Shown: piece by piece, positions 36,810 through 45,499 of the stretch
Layout of the letters: the number at the start of each line of letters is the position of its first letter
Numbering within the stretch: position 1 is the first letter of the stretch
Assembly: GCF_014696355.1 (NCBI RefSeq)
Contig: NZ_JACJQA010000043.1
Location: 16,221-80,220, forward strand
Source of the DNA: Pseudanabaena sp. FACHB-1998
GTDB taxonomy: Bacteria > Cyanobacteriota > Cyanobacteriia > Pseudanabaenales > Pseudanabaenaceae
Length of the DNA stretch: 64,000 nt
Direction: 5' to 3'
Translations under genes and position numbers: made by a program
Notes under the pieces: model-generated
Databases searched by the model: none
Told to the model about the DNA's origin: nothing
What the model saw: the letters and a program-made list of their open reading frames with translations, nothing else

Positions 36810-36866
36810 GTAAGGTTTTTTAAATTAAGAAATGACTACGTCATTTCTTAATTTAAAAAACCTTAC
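36810..36866. repeat. Perfect 27-bp hairpin, TAC loop
   Basis: AT-rich arms starting GTAAGGTTTTTTAAATTAAG and closing GAC-TAC-GTC. First of three consecutive hairpins between the mraY stop and the TpsA-like start. Confidence 0.8.
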
Positions 36867-36871
36867 AGGGT

Positions 36872-36923
36872 TTCATTACAAATTTACAAAGGTGTTGTCA
36901 CACTTTTGTAAATTTGTAATGAA
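36872..36923. repeat. 24-bp hairpin, one mismatch
   Basis: TTCATTACAAATTTACAAAG arm with its complement around TGTC. Second of three in tandem. Confidence 0.75.
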
Positions 36924-36927
36924 GTAA

Positions 36928-36968
36928 ACCAAAAAAGAAGCGGGACATTGCCCCGCTTCTTTTTTGGT
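36928..36968. terminator. mraY terminator, 17-bp stem
   Basis: ACCAAAAAAGAAGCGGG and complement around ACATTGC, just beyond the mraY stop on the minus strand. Confidence 0.75.
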
Positions 36969-36970
36969 GT

Positions 36971-38077
36971 TTAAAGTTTACTGATTAAAATTGCGATGCC
37001 TACCAGAAAGCCCCCAGTTATATAAAAGGCTTTAACTACGTGCAACTCATGCCAGCCGCTTAGCTCTAAATGATGGTGAAAAGGAGCCATTCTAAAAAGT
37101 CTCCTACCCATCCCCGTTTCATCCTTAGTTGCCTTGTAGTAGGAAACCTGTGCAATTACTGAAATGGACTCCCAAATGAAAATTGCCCCCACAATCAGAA
37201 AAGCCCAAAGCAAATTACCAAGAATTGCTGTTGAGGCAAGTGCACCACCTAAAGCAAGCGATCCCGTATCCCCCATGAATACCTTTGCAGGATAGCGATT
37301 GTGCCAGAGAAATCCTAAATAGCTACCACTGAGACACATACAGAAAATAGCCAGTTCTTTGTTGGCAGGGAATAGTAATAAACCCATCCCAAACAAAGCG
37401 ATCGCCCCCGTACCCCCTGCTAAGCCATCTAGACCATCGGTGAGGTTGGTCGCGTTGCTACTGCCCAGAAACACAAATAGGGCAAGAGGGAAAAATAAAA
37501 GTCCGAGAGGAATAGCAAACTTTAGTGGCAAATTGATTGTGGCGATCGCCTGCCAGTTTTGAGTGAAGGCTAACCACGCACAAAAGCAAGCCGAAAACCC
37601 AGCTTGCAAGATTAATTTAGCCCGAGGTGATAGACCTTTATTAGAGTGGCGGCGTAAAATTTTCCAATCATCCAGCCAACCGATAAAGGCAAAAGATAGG
37701 GTTAGTAAGCTACAGGCTATTACTTTGTCATTAAAACCCGACCAGACCAAAGCGAGCAGAATCCCGACGGGTATAATGAATATCCCCCCCATCGTGGGTG
37801 TGCCTTGTTTTTTGAGGTGAGCTTGGGGACCATCTTCGCGGATGATTTGTCCAGCCTTGAGGTTGCGTAAAACTGGTACTGCAAAAGTGCCAAGCATGGC
37901 AACACCAGCACCACCGAAGGTAAAGGGAAGCAAAAGACTTGAACTTATATTAGGATTCAGTAAAAGATCAACACCAACGATTAAACTTATTAAACCAATT
38001 GCTAACCCAAGTGCTAGGCTACTCCCTGACGGGAATTTTGCTCTCCTAACTCTTACACCAGTATCAACCATTGCCAC
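36971..38077 (-). CDS. mraY: Phospho-N-acetylmuramoyl-pentapeptide transferase
   Basis: Makes lipid I by transferring phospho-MurNAc-pentapeptide to undecaprenyl phosphate in the plasma membrane. 368 residues with about ten membrane spans. Family motifs are intact: GTPTMGGIFI, DDWKILRRHSNKGLS, NLTDGLDGLAGG, FMGDTGSLALGG and PFHHHLELSGW. Two Met codons lie three positions apart at the start; either may be used. It is divergent from rsmB, with 250 bp between. Confidence 0.97.
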   Translation of the reverse strand: MAMVDTGVRVRRAKFPSGSSLALGLAIGLISLIVGVDLLLNPNISSSLLLPFTFGGAGVAMLGTFAVPVLRNLKAGQIIREDGPQAHLKKQGTPTMGGIFIIPVGILLALVWSGFNDKVIACSLLTLSFAFIGWLDDWKILRRHSNKGLSPRAKLILQAGFSACFCAWLAFTQNWQAIATINLPLKFAIPLGLLFFPLALFVFLGSSNATNLTDGLDGLAGGTGAIALFGMGLLLFPANKELAIFCMCLSGSYLGFLWHNRYPAKVFMGDTGSLALGGALASTAILGNLLWAFLIVGAIFIWESISVIAQVSYYKATKDETGMGRRLFRMAPFHHHLELSGWHELHVVKAFYITGGFLVGIAILISKL

Positions 38078-38327
38078 TCCTCACACCCAAATAACCACAA
38101 TAAACTGTCATATTCCTTTCAGATCGCAAGCTGTTATGCAGCTTTGGTATTAGGTAATTAAAAATTACCTAAATCTACGCACTTAAATACCAAATAATGG
38201 TTGCATTTGTCTACTGCGAAATCATTGAGTTTTGCTAAATCCTACACCCTGACACCAAGCACTCAATAAAATATTGGCATTAAACAGCTTTTGAATTTGC
38301 CCTTTAATTTGATTTTATAAATTCCCG
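38078..38327. promoter_or_regulatory. Shared upstream region of mraY and rsmB
   Basis: 250 bp between divergent starts, so promoters for both genes lie here. A dyad TTAGGTAATT/AATTACCTAA at about 38150-38172 is the only structure seen. No confident -35/-10 pair. Confidence 0.4.
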
Positions 38328-39701
38328 ATGACGAGTAAGAATTCTCGACAGATTGCTTTAGAAGCTCTCCGCTTGATCCAAAGACGAAACGCTTATGCTG
38401 ACGTTGCACTTGACTGTACACTTTCACGGGCGAGACAAGATAACATTACCCTTCCAGAAAGCGATCGCCGTCTGATTACTGAGTTAGTTTATGGATGCAC
38501 ACGCCGCCAAAAGACCTTGTTAGCGGTTTTGCAAAACTTCTCACAAAAACCAACCACAAAATTACCACCAGATCTATTAATAATTCTACAGATAGGTGTG
38601 TACCAGCTATGTTTTCTCGATCGCATTAAACCGTCAGCGATCGTTCATACCACCGTCGAGTTAGTCAAAGAAAATAATTTAAAAGGTCTCTCTGGCTTTA
38701 CTAATGGCATTCTCCGATCCATACTCCGAGCCAAAGAGAAGGAAGATATTCTGGCAAATATTAGTGATCCCGCCAGCTTTTATAGCTACCCTGAATGGCT
38801 AATTGAGCTATGGCAAAAAGAATTTGGTCAAGAGGCGATCGCCAAACTTGGTAATTGGTTTAATCAAACGCCCCACCTTGATTTGCGCGTTAACCTGCTC
38901 CATGCGTCAAGGGAGCAAGTACTCGCCGCCTTTGCCGAAGCCTCAATTGAAGCCGCCCCCATTCCCTATTTACCCGACGGGATTCGGGTAGCTCAAGGGT
39001 CGGGCGATGTCAGTAAATTGCCTAAATTTAAAGAGGGCTGGTGGTCAGTTCAAGATGCTAGCGCTCAGTTAGTGACTTATCTACTAGATCCGCAACCCCA
39101 TGAAATTATTATTGATGCCTGTGCTGCCCCCGGAGGTAAGACTACGCATATTAGCGATCGCCTAAAAAACACGGGTAAAGTTTATGCCCTTGATCGCTTA
39201 GCTAACCGACTCAAAAAAGTTGATCAAAATACGGCACGTCTGGGGATCACGAATGTGCAAACCGTTGAGATCGATGCCCGCGAATTTGATGGGGAAAAAG
39301 TGTTAGAGGCAAAATGCGATCGCGTTTTATTAGATGTGCCTTGCTCTGGCTTAGGAACATTACATCGTCACGCCGATGCGCGGTGGCGACAAACTCCTGA
39401 TGAACCTTATAAACTTGCGAAAACCCAAGCCGAAATTCTGGAACGTGCTACGCAATGGGTTAAACCCGAGGGTGTAATTGTTTACAGTACTTGCACGATT
39501 CATCCTGCGGAAAATGAAGAAGTAATTACGCAATTTTTAGCAAATTATCCTGATTGGCAAATTGTCCCGCCCGATGCTGATAATCCTGCGGCTCACTTTG
39601 CAAGCGATCGGGGCTGGATAAAAGTCCTGCCCCATGAGCATGATATGGATGGCTTTTTCATGGTGAAGTTACAAAAACGTCAAAGAACCAATTTTTTGTA
39701 G
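38328..39701 (+). CDS. rsmB: 16S rRNA (cytosine-967-C5)-methyltransferase
   Basis: Methylates C967 of 16S rRNA. 457 residues: an N-terminal NusB-like RNA-binding domain (about 1-130) and a Rossmann methyltransferase domain with DACAAPGGKTTHI (SAM), LDVPCSGLGTLHRH (Cys339) and YSTCTIHPAENE (catalytic Cys389). Both Cys of the RsmB/NSUN mechanism are present. ATG start. The last codons and TAG stop lie in the 22-bp palindrome at 39682. Confidence 0.95.
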   Translation: MTSKNSRQIALEALRLIQRRNAYADVALDCTLSRARQDNITLPESDRRLITELVYGCTRRQKTLLAVLQNFSQKPTTKLPPDLLIILQIGVYQLCFLDRIKPSAIVHTTVELVKENNLKGLSGFTNGILRSILRAKEKEDILANISDPASFYSYPEWLIELWQKEFGQEAIAKLGNWFNQTPHLDLRVNLLHASREQVLAAFAEASIEAAPIPYLPDGIRVAQGSGDVSKLPKFKEGWWSVQDASAQLVTYLLDPQPHEIIIDACAAPGGKTTHISDRLKNTGKVYALDRLANRLKKVDQNTARLGITNVQTVEIDAREFDGEKVLEAKCDRVLLDVPCSGLGTLHRHADARWRQTPDEPYKLAKTQAEILERATQWVKPEGVIVYSTCTIHPAENEEVITQFLANYPDWQIVPPDADNPAAHFASDRGWIKVLPHEHDMDGFFMVKLQKRQRTNFL

Positions 39702-39736
39702 CGCGGCTTTGCTTCGCTACAAAAAATTGGTTCTTT
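39682..39736. repeat. Perfect 22-bp inverted repeat including the rsmB stop
   Basis: The left arm begins AAAGAACCAATTTTTTGTAG and encodes the last residues (RTNFL) and TAG of rsmB. The right arm is its exact complement after an 11-base centre with GCTTTGCTTCGC. Confidence 0.85.
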
Positions 39737-39800
39737 CTTAATTGCGAGTCTTTAATAGCGATCGCCTACAAGGTTATCAAAAAAATATTCCCTAACACTT

Positions 39801-39851
39801 TTGCGATGAAGCTTAAATACGCTATAATTACAAACCTATGCCTATAGGTTT
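39801..39851 (+). promoter_or_regulatory. Candidate rpsA promoter and 5' UTR hairpin
   Basis: TTGCGA (39801-39806) and TATAAT (39823-39828) with 16-bp spacing. Just downstream, AAACCTAT and its complement around GCCT (39832-39851) can form an 8-bp stem near the transcript start. The resulting leader would be about 145 nt. Confidence 0.55.
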
Positions 39852-39980
39852 TACTAAAAATATTAACGACACAAATAGGCGTAGGATGTAAACCGCACCA
39901 AGCTGTAAATAGCTACTGCTCTTACATTTCTGGGAGGAAATCCAGATAAATTCAAAACAGGAACAAGGAAAAATTTAGTT

Positions 39981-41021
39981 ATGATCAATCGGGCCAAAAC
40001 TGCTACAGCTACCAATGTCGGCTTCACACATGAAGACTTTGCAAAACTTTTAGATAAATACGATTATCACTTCAGCCCTGGCGACATCGTTGCAGGCACA
40101 GTATTCAGCATCGAGCCAAGAGGCGCACTTATTGACATTGGTGCAAAGACAGCAGCCTATATCCCGATTCAGGAAATGTCGATCAATCGCGTTGATCAAC
40201 CTGAAGAAGTTTTACAAAATAATGAAACCCGTGAGTTTTTCATCCTCGCTGACGAAAACGAAGAAGGACAATTAACCCTTTCGATTCGTCGCATTGAGTA
40301 CATGAGAGCATGGGAGCGCGTACGTCAGTTGCAAGCAGAAGATGCAACCGTGCGATCGCTTATTTTTGCTACCAACCGTGGCGGCGCATTGGTCAGAATT
40401 GAAGGACTACGCGGATTTATCCCTGGTTCACACATCAGCACTCGGAAGCCTAAGGAAGAACTAGTTGGCGAAGAGTTGCCACTCAAGTTCCTAGAAGTGG
40501 ATGAAGACCGTAACCGTCTCGTCCTGAGTCATCGTCGCGCCTTGGTTGAGCGTAAGATGAACAAGCTCGAAGTTGGCGAAGTCGTCATCGGCGTGGTACG
40601 CGGCATCAAGCCTTACGGTGCATTCATCGATATCGGTGGTGTCAGTGGCTTGCTGCACATCTCTGAAATCTCCCACGAGCATATCGAAACTCCTCACAAC
40701 GTCTTCAACGTCAATGACGAAGTGAAGGTGATGATCATTGATCTTGATGCAGAGCGCGGACGCATTTCCCTCTCCACCAAGCAACTCGAAGCTGAGCCTG
40801 GAGATATGGTCAAAGATCCTCAACTGGTTTACGCTAAGGCTGAAGAGATGGCTGCGAAATATCGCGAACAACTGAATGCACCTCCTGCCGTAATGGAAAT
40901 TCCTGTAGCAGCAGTTGAAGAGGAAGAGTATGAAGTTCCTGATGCAATGGAAGAGCCTGAAATTCCTGAAGAAGTTGTCGCTGAAGCTGAAGCAGTAGAA
41001 GAACCTGTAGCTGAAGCTTAG
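39981..41021 (+). CDS. rpsA: 30S ribosomal protein S1
   Basis: 346 residues with three S1 (OB-fold) domains at about 30-100, 115-185 and 200-270 (FSPGDIVAGTVFSIEPRGAL, then IKPYGAFIDIGGVSGLLHIS), and a Glu-rich acidic tail of about 60 residues. Cyanobacterial and plastid S1 have three domains instead of the six in E. coli, so the length fits. It binds mRNA on the small subunit. ATG start. A factor-independent terminator follows at 41059. Confidence 0.95.
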   Translation: MINRAKTATATNVGFTHEDFAKLLDKYDYHFSPGDIVAGTVFSIEPRGALIDIGAKTAAYIPIQEMSINRVDQPEEVLQNNETREFFILADENEEGQLTLSIRRIEYMRAWERVRQLQAEDATVRSLIFATNRGGALVRIEGLRGFIPGSHISTRKPKEELVGEELPLKFLEVDEDRNRLVLSHRRALVERKMNKLEVGEVVIGVVRGIKPYGAFIDIGGVSGLLHISEISHEHIETPHNVFNVNDEVKVMIIDLDAERGRISLSTKQLEAEPGDMVKDPQLVYAKAEEMAAKYREQLNAPPAVMEIPVAAVEEEEYEVPDAMEEPEIPEEVVAEAEAVEEPVAEA

Positions 41022-41058
41022 TTATCTACATTTCGACAAAAATAATAGTTTCTACAAG

Positions 41059-41081
41059 CAAGGTAAGATTCTCTTACCTTG
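41059..41081 (+). terminator. rpsA intrinsic terminator
   Basis: CAAGGTAAGA and complement around TTC, followed by TTTTATTTTTT. It has the standard form and is not of the GC-NNN-GC hairpin type. Confidence 0.8.
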
Positions 41082-41208
41082 TTTTATTTTTTAACGTTGA
41101 CAACTGTAACTTATAAGATTACATTTTTAACCATAGTTAACCATTTCTCAAATCAGAGGTTTTAATGAATACATTGAGCAGTCGTACTTAGGAATGAAAT
41201 AGCAAATA

Positions 41209-41481
41209 ATGATAAAAAATTTTAAAGATAAATTGCTTGAGAAATTACTAAATGGTGAAATACAAGCAACAACTAAAGAACAAAAAAAACTACAAAAGAG
41301 ACTTGAACATATCGACTCAGCTTCAAAAATAGAAAACCTTAAGCTACCTGGATATGATTTACATGAACTAAAAGGAAATAAAAAAGGCGTTTGGGCAATA
41401 AAAGCAACTGGAAACTGGCGAATTACATTTAGGTTTAAAGACGGTCATGCTTATGACGTAAATTACGAGGATTATCACTAA
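41209..41481 (+). CDS. higB: HigB-like toxin (RelE superfamily)
   Basis: 90 residues. The compact alpha/beta sequence with LPGYDLHELKGNKKGVWAIK and NWRITFRFKDG, ending VNYEDYH, is typical of HigB/RelE mRNA interferases that cleave mRNA on the ribosome. The basic residues and the final aromatic/His expected at the active site are present. It precedes the antitoxin gene, as usual for higBA. Lower GC than the flanking core genes suggests acquisition by transfer. Confidence 0.9.
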   Translation: MIKNFKDKLLEKLLNGEIQATTKEQKKLQKRLEHIDSASKIENLKLPGYDLHELKGNKKGVWAIKATGNWRITFRFKDGHAYDVNYEDYH

Positions 41482-41563
41482 AAATAGAATTAAATAGGGA
41501 TTATGTAATAACTATTTAATTTCTAGAAGTAGCGTATTTATAACGCAAAGAAGAGGTACTTTT

Positions 41564-41875
41564 ATGAATGACTTATTGGAAAGTTTAAAGAATAGAAAAA
41601 CTAGACCTTCTCATCCTGGAGAGATTATCTTAGATATTTTAGAAGATGTAGAAATTTCTCAAACTCAGTTTGCCAAAATGCTGGGAGTGTCTCGCCGAAC
41701 AGTTAATCAAATTATTCGGGGGCATCGACCAGTGACTGTGGATATGGCAATTAGGATTGGGAAAGCTTTGGGCAATGGCCCTGAGTCATGGCTCAATCTT
41801 CAGCAAAAGGTAGATCTTTGGGATGCTTTACAGAAGTATGAAGAAGAGTATGAGAAGGTGTTAACGGTTGCTTAA
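41564..41875 (+). CDS. higA: HigA-like antitoxin
   Basis: 103 residues. N-terminal RPSHPGEIILDILEDVEISQ followed by a Cro/CI-type helix-turn-helix (QTQFAKMLGVSRRTVNQII) and GNGPESWLNLQ, the standard HigA/VapI signature. It should neutralise HigB and repress the operon. 82 bp separate it from the toxin gene. ATG start with AAGAGG upstream. The pair sits between rpsA and the Mn exporter leader. Confidence 0.93.
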   Translation: MNDLLESLKNRKTRPSHPGEIILDILEDVEISQTQFAKMLGVSRRTVNQIIRGHRPVTVDMAIRIGKALGNGPESWLNLQQKVDLWDALQKYEEEYEKVLTVA

Positions 41876-41972
41876 ATGAGATTAAGTGATTAAGACATTG
41901 CTAATCGAGAAAACAAAGACAAGATCGAAACCTTGTTCAAGTTCGATAAATAGAGTAAACTATGATCTACAT

Positions 41973-42111
41973 GAAAGGGAGTAGCTAATTGCTATTAATA
42001 CTTAATTTGCATTAATAGTAGTTCCACTTGAGTCAACATACTGTCTTAAAAGACTGGTTCAAGTGACAAGTTTTATTTAGAGATATCTAAAAGCTTGGCA
42101 GCGAGACTTTC
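41973..42111 (+). ncRNA. yybP-ykoY manganese riboswitch (candidate)
   Basis: The 5' strand GAAAGGGAGTAGC pairs with the 3' strand GCGAGACTTTC. Between them lie GTCAACATACTG and AAAGACTGG, matching conserved internal parts of the yybP-ykoY aptamer as I know it. It lies about 90 nt before a GDT1-family Mn exporter, the classic regulated gene, so it would switch the exporter on at high Mn2+. A second structure (TCACACCTGATGTGA) between aptamer and start could be the expression platform. Confidence 0.8.
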
Positions 42112-42203
42112 ACTGAGTTCACACCTGATGTGAGCTTGGTGAGGTCTTGGTTATCTCTTCAAGCTCAATCAGGGCTTTTCAAAACCTGAAGGAGTTTGAC
42201 AGA

Positions 42204-42866
42204 GTGCTAACAGCTTTTACAGCAAGTTTATTATTGATTACAATTTCAGAATTGGGCGATAAGACCTTTTTTATCGCCGTAATTTTGGCGATGCGTCACT
42301 CTCATCGCACCGTGTTTTCGTCAGTATTGGCGGCTCTGGCTTTGATGACAGTACTTTCGGTGTTACTAGGGCAAGCGGTTGCACTATTACCCAAAGTTTA
42401 TACGCACTATGGTGCGATCGCCTTGTTTCTCATTTTTGGCATCAAGTTAATTTATGATGCGTCGCAGATGCCGTCAAAATCAGAAGAAGCTATAGTTCAC
42501 GAAGCGGAAGAAGCTGTAGAAAATCAAGATTCACCAAAGGCGATCGCTAAGTTACCAATTTTTGGCAATTTTTTAAGCGCAATTTTATCGCGCTATTCTT
42601 GGTTAGGGGTTTGGACACAGGCTTTTGTGATGACTTTTTTGGCAGAATGGGGCGATCGCACTCAGATTAGTACGATCGCTTTAGCGGCAGCCTATAATCC
42701 AATTTTTGTGACTCTCGGTGCGATTTTAGGTCATGCTATTTGCACAGTGATCGCGGTAATTGGTGGTCGTCTGATTGCTGGTAAGATTTCGGAACGGGTA
42801 ATTACGGCGATCGGGGGCTTTCTGTTTATCATTTTCGGGGTCACTGCTTATTTTCAAGGCGTTTGA
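42204..42866 (+). CDS. GDT1/UPF0016 family manganese exporter (Mnx-like)
   Basis: Exports Mn2+ from the cytosol, probably into the thylakoid lumen, by analogy with Synechocystis Mnx. The family's two signature motifs are present, ELGDKTFF and EWGDRTQI, each opening a block of three membrane spans, with an acidic loop between. I choose GTG 42204, preceded by GAAGGAG 9 bases upstream, over a TTG at 42147; this gives 220 residues. The leader carries a yybP-ykoY-like riboswitch, matching the Mn function. Confidence 0.9.
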   Translation: MLTAFTASLLLITISELGDKTFFIAVILAMRHSHRTVFSSVLAALALMTVLSVLLGQAVALLPKVYTHYGAIALFLIFGIKLIYDASQMPSKSEEAIVHEAEEAVENQDSPKAIAKLPIFGNFLSAILSRYSWLGVWTQAFVMTFLAEWGDRTQISTIALAAAYNPIFVTLGAILGHAICTVIAVIGGRLIAGKISERVITAIGGFLFIIFGVTAYFQGV

Positions 42867-42914
42867 AACACAGTGCTTTGCACTTAAACACTAACTAAAA
42901 AATTTGCTAGAAAG

Positions 42915-42967
42915 TAGGTGTAATACAAAAGAAAATGGCTATGCCATTTTCTTTTGTATTACACCTA
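42915..42967. terminator. Perfect 25-bp hairpin, TAT loop
   Basis: Arms start TAGGTGTAATACAAAAG and close GGC-TAT-GCC. Between the Mn exporter and the convergent CofE-like gene. Confidence 0.8.
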
Positions 42968-42974
42968 TAAAAAA

Positions 42975-44159
42975 CTAAGCACCTGTATTTGGGCGAATTA
43001 AAACAATCGGCGTTTGTTCCGCCGCATTACCCGCAGGATTCATGAGCAGAGCCTGATTGAGCAATTCTTCAGAAGCACCAGAAGTGGCGGCTAAAACCTT
43101 CACACGGCGCAGATCATTTACATCTACGATCGCCGCTTCGAGTCCCGTACCCGCCTTGATTTCATCGACAACGGCTTGCGGATTTTTGGGCCCCAGAACG
43201 ATGAATTGATCGTAAGGGGGCAAAGTGCCAGTGACATCATCGATTAATCTCGCCTGTTCGCCAGCCAACATATAAAATACTCCCGAAATACGGAAGATTG
43301 CCTTAGCAAAGGAGCCGATAATAAAGGCAAAGGCAACTCGCCATGCGCCTGACTCATTAATTAAAGATTGCAAACCGCAAGCCGTGGCAAGGCTGGAAGT
43401 ACTTTTGAAGTAATAGCAGAGGCGTTTGGCCAGCCATTTGGGCTGAATATCACTGGGATGATAGAAATTACCCTGCATAATCGCGATCGGGGTTTCGGCG
43501 ATCGTCACGATATCTCCCGCTTGAGCGTGGCTCATCACATAGCGCTGTAGCACATCGACGGGCGTATCCCCTGCCGAGAGAATATGGGTACGGATTGGCA
43601 ATACATCGGCATCGGGAGTAGGTCGCCACCGTTCCCTTTGATTGGCATCAGGAAATTGCAAGGGAATAATGCAATGCTTGACCTTTTCTTCGCGACCTGC
43701 GGGCCCGTAGACGGTGTAGTGGATGCGTACCCATGCGCTTTTTAGCTCTTCAAGATTTTTGCCATTGATATCTATGACAACTTCAACGCCTGTGCTGTGA
43801 TGGGGCGTAACAATATAGGATTCCCAATAGTTGTCATTGCGACTAGAGAGGTTGGCATGGCGCGATCGTAACTGGACTTTGCTGGTAATTCCTTCGAGGC
43901 TACCACTCGAAAGCAGCGACAAGACGGGATTGACCTCCACCAAGAAAATATCCAGATTGCGAGTCTTATTCGTAGCGGTGAGGATTAGCTCTAGAGAATA
44001 ATGCTCTGGCTCATAATTCAAAAACTGCCAAGCCCCATTGTCAAACTCCAGCACATTGCCTTGACGAGTGCTGTATTGCCATTCAAAAAGTAACCAGAGC
44101 AGCAAAACTATTCCGCCTAAAACCGCGATCGCGATCGCCAAACCAATCAAAATATTCAT
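42975..44159 (-). CDS. Membrane-anchored CofE-like protein
   Basis: 394 residues. A strongly hydrophobic N-terminal helix (about 3-25) anchors a soluble region: a beta-rich domain (about 35-170), then a part with GDTPVDVLQRYVMSHAQAGD and ETPIAIMQG resembling the F420-0 gamma-glutamyl ligase (CofE) fold. Cyanobacteria carry such genes widely under that annotation, and the true substrate is not known. It starts 6 bp after trpA, so the two are cotranscribed. Confidence 0.65.
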   Translation of the reverse strand: MNILIGLAIAIAVLGGIVLLLWLLFEWQYSTRQGNVLEFDNGAWQFLNYEPEHYSLELILTATNKTRNLDIFLVEVNPVLSLLSSGSLEGITSKVQLRSRHANLSSRNDNYWESYIVTPHHSTGVEVVIDINGKNLEELKSAWVRIHYTVYGPAGREEKVKHCIIPLQFPDANQRERWRPTPDADVLPIRTHILSAGDTPVDVLQRYVMSHAQAGDIVTIAETPIAIMQGNFYHPSDIQPKWLAKRLCYYFKSTSSLATACGLQSLINESGAWRVAFAFIIGSFAKAIFRISGVFYMLAGEQARLIDDVTGTLPPYDQFIVLGPKNPQAVVDEIKAGTGLEAAIVDVNDLRRVKVLAATSGASEELLNQALLMNPAGNAAEQTPIVLIRPNTGA

Positions 44160-44165
44160 ACGTTA

Positions 44166-44960
44166 TTAATCTCTACGAATGGCTTGTTTGAGGGTTTTGC
44201 AAAGCTCTGCGATCGCGTGCAAACCACCCTCTGGTTCCGCTAATTTCTTCACCATCGCACTACCGACGATCGCCCCATCGGCGCTCCAATCAATTACTTG
44301 CTTCGCGTGTTCAGGTTGAGAGATGCCAAAACCTACCGCGATCGGCTTATCGGTCGTAATCCTTAACTGCTCGATCATCGTTTTAACGCCCTTAGCAACT
44401 TCTGTGCGTACCCCTGTCACCCCAGTGGCACTGACCACATAAATAAAGCCTTGAGATTTCTCGGCGATCGCACTCACGCGATCGGGAGGACTCGTGGGCG
44501 CAATCAATAAAATTACTTCAATCCCCGCCTTTTCCGCAGGTTCCAACAATACATGGGATTCCTCAAGGGGCAGATCAGGCACAACCAAGCCGCGCACCCC
44601 TGCCGCATAGATCCGCTCTAAAAATTGCTCAACCCCAATATTTAAAATTGGGTTGTAGTAAGTAAATAAAATAATTGGCGATCGCAGTTCTGGCGCAACC
44701 TCACGGACAATATCTAATACCTTGTCCAAGGTCGTGCCATTTTGCAAAGCCCTTGTCGCCGCCGCCTGAATTACGGGGCCATCCGCCAAAGGATCGGAAT
44801 ATGGCACACCTAATTCGATTAGATCCGCACCGTTTTGATCTAAGACCCGCAAAGCCTTTGCTGTTGTCTCCAAGCTAGGATCGCCAGCCGTAATAAAAGG
44901 TATTAGAGCAGCTTGCCCCTTAGCTCGCAGTTCTTCAAATCGAGCGGAAACGGATATCAT
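44166..44960 (-). CDS. trpA: Tryptophan synthase alpha subunit
   Basis: Cleaves indole-3-glycerol phosphate to indole and glyceraldehyde 3-phosphate, and passes indole to TrpB. 264 residues, a TIM barrel. The catalytic Glu lies in [16 protein letters not shown], and Asp in [17 protein letters not shown] and [10 protein letters not shown] bind phosphate. ATG start. First gene of a pair with the CofE-like gene; other trp genes are not in the window, as is usual in cyanobacteria. Confidence 0.97.
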   Translation of the reverse strand: MISVSARFEELRAKGQAALIPFITAGDPSLETTAKALRVLDQNGADLIELGVPYSDPLADGPVIQAAATRALQNGTTLDKVLDIVREVAPELRSPIILFTYYNPILNIGVEQFLERIYAAGVRGLVVPDLPLEESHVLLEPAEKAGIEVILLIAPTSPPDRVSAIAEKSQGFIYVVSATGVTGVRTEVAKGVKTMIEQLRITTDKPIAVGFGISQPEHAKQVIDWSADGAIVGSAMVKKLAEPEGGLHAIAELCKTLKQAIRRD

Positions 44961-45022
44961 GACTTAAAAATTCCACAAAAAGTAATCCCGTATTATAGTA
45001 GCGCCTCACGGGGACTTGTAGG

Positions 45023-45073
45023 CAATCTAAGGAAAGCAAGAGTTGCACTGCAACTCTTGCTTTCCTTAGATTG
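45023..45073. repeat. Perfect 25-bp palindrome overlapping a gene stop
   Basis: Arms CAATCTAAGGAAAGCAAG plus AGTTGCA and complement around a single C. The right arm contains the TAA stop and last Ile codon of the 70-residue gene. Confidence 0.85.
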
Positions 45074-45278
45074 GACTACATTTGCCAGCCCGAATTAGCC
45101 CAACTCGTTTGGCGATCGCTTCACCTTGAGAGGCAAATGCTCCCCAAGTTTCTAGAGAATTAGGTATTGATTCTTGATCGGGGCTTTGGACAATTTCGCA
45201 AGTACCATTTTCCCGCTTACAGATAAACCATGTAGGCGCACTAAGGCGCTCAGTTAATTTATTGATTTCATCGGACAT
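45066..45278 (-). CDS. Conserved-looking small protein, unknown
   Basis: 70 residues, soluble, not recognised. It has a WFICKRENGTCEIVQSP stretch with two Cys and an alpha-helical part (SQGEAIAKRVGLIRAGK) near the end. The reading frame is convincing because it fills the space between two strong hairpins and its stop lies in one of them, as for other genes here. ATG start. Upstream lies a 17-bp hairpin that isolates it from the next gene. Confidence 0.65.
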   Translation of the reverse strand: MSDEINKLTERLSAPTWFICKRENGTCEIVQSPDQESIPNSLETWGAFASQGEAIAKRVGLIRAGKCSPI

Positions 45279-45294
45279 AAATACTCCAAAGTAA

Positions 45295-45331
45295 TTTAAA
45301 GGAAAGGTTGCGTAGCAACCTTTCCTTTAAA
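45295..45331. repeat. Perfect 17-bp hairpin, GTA loop
   Basis: TTTAAAGGAAAGGTTGC and complement around GTA, directly before the start of the 70-residue gene (minus strand). Confidence 0.75.
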
Positions 45332-45499
45332 CTTTTTGCACTTTAATATTTAAATCAAGCTTGCAGTTTATCTGTGGTAGGTTGCGTTACGTCCCTAAAC
45401 ATAGTAAAAGAAGTCTAGAGATTTGCAATAGACTTATGCAAGGTTGCTAAATCTAGAAAAATCTCCATAGTAATAATCAACATTAAAAATGGCGTTAAT

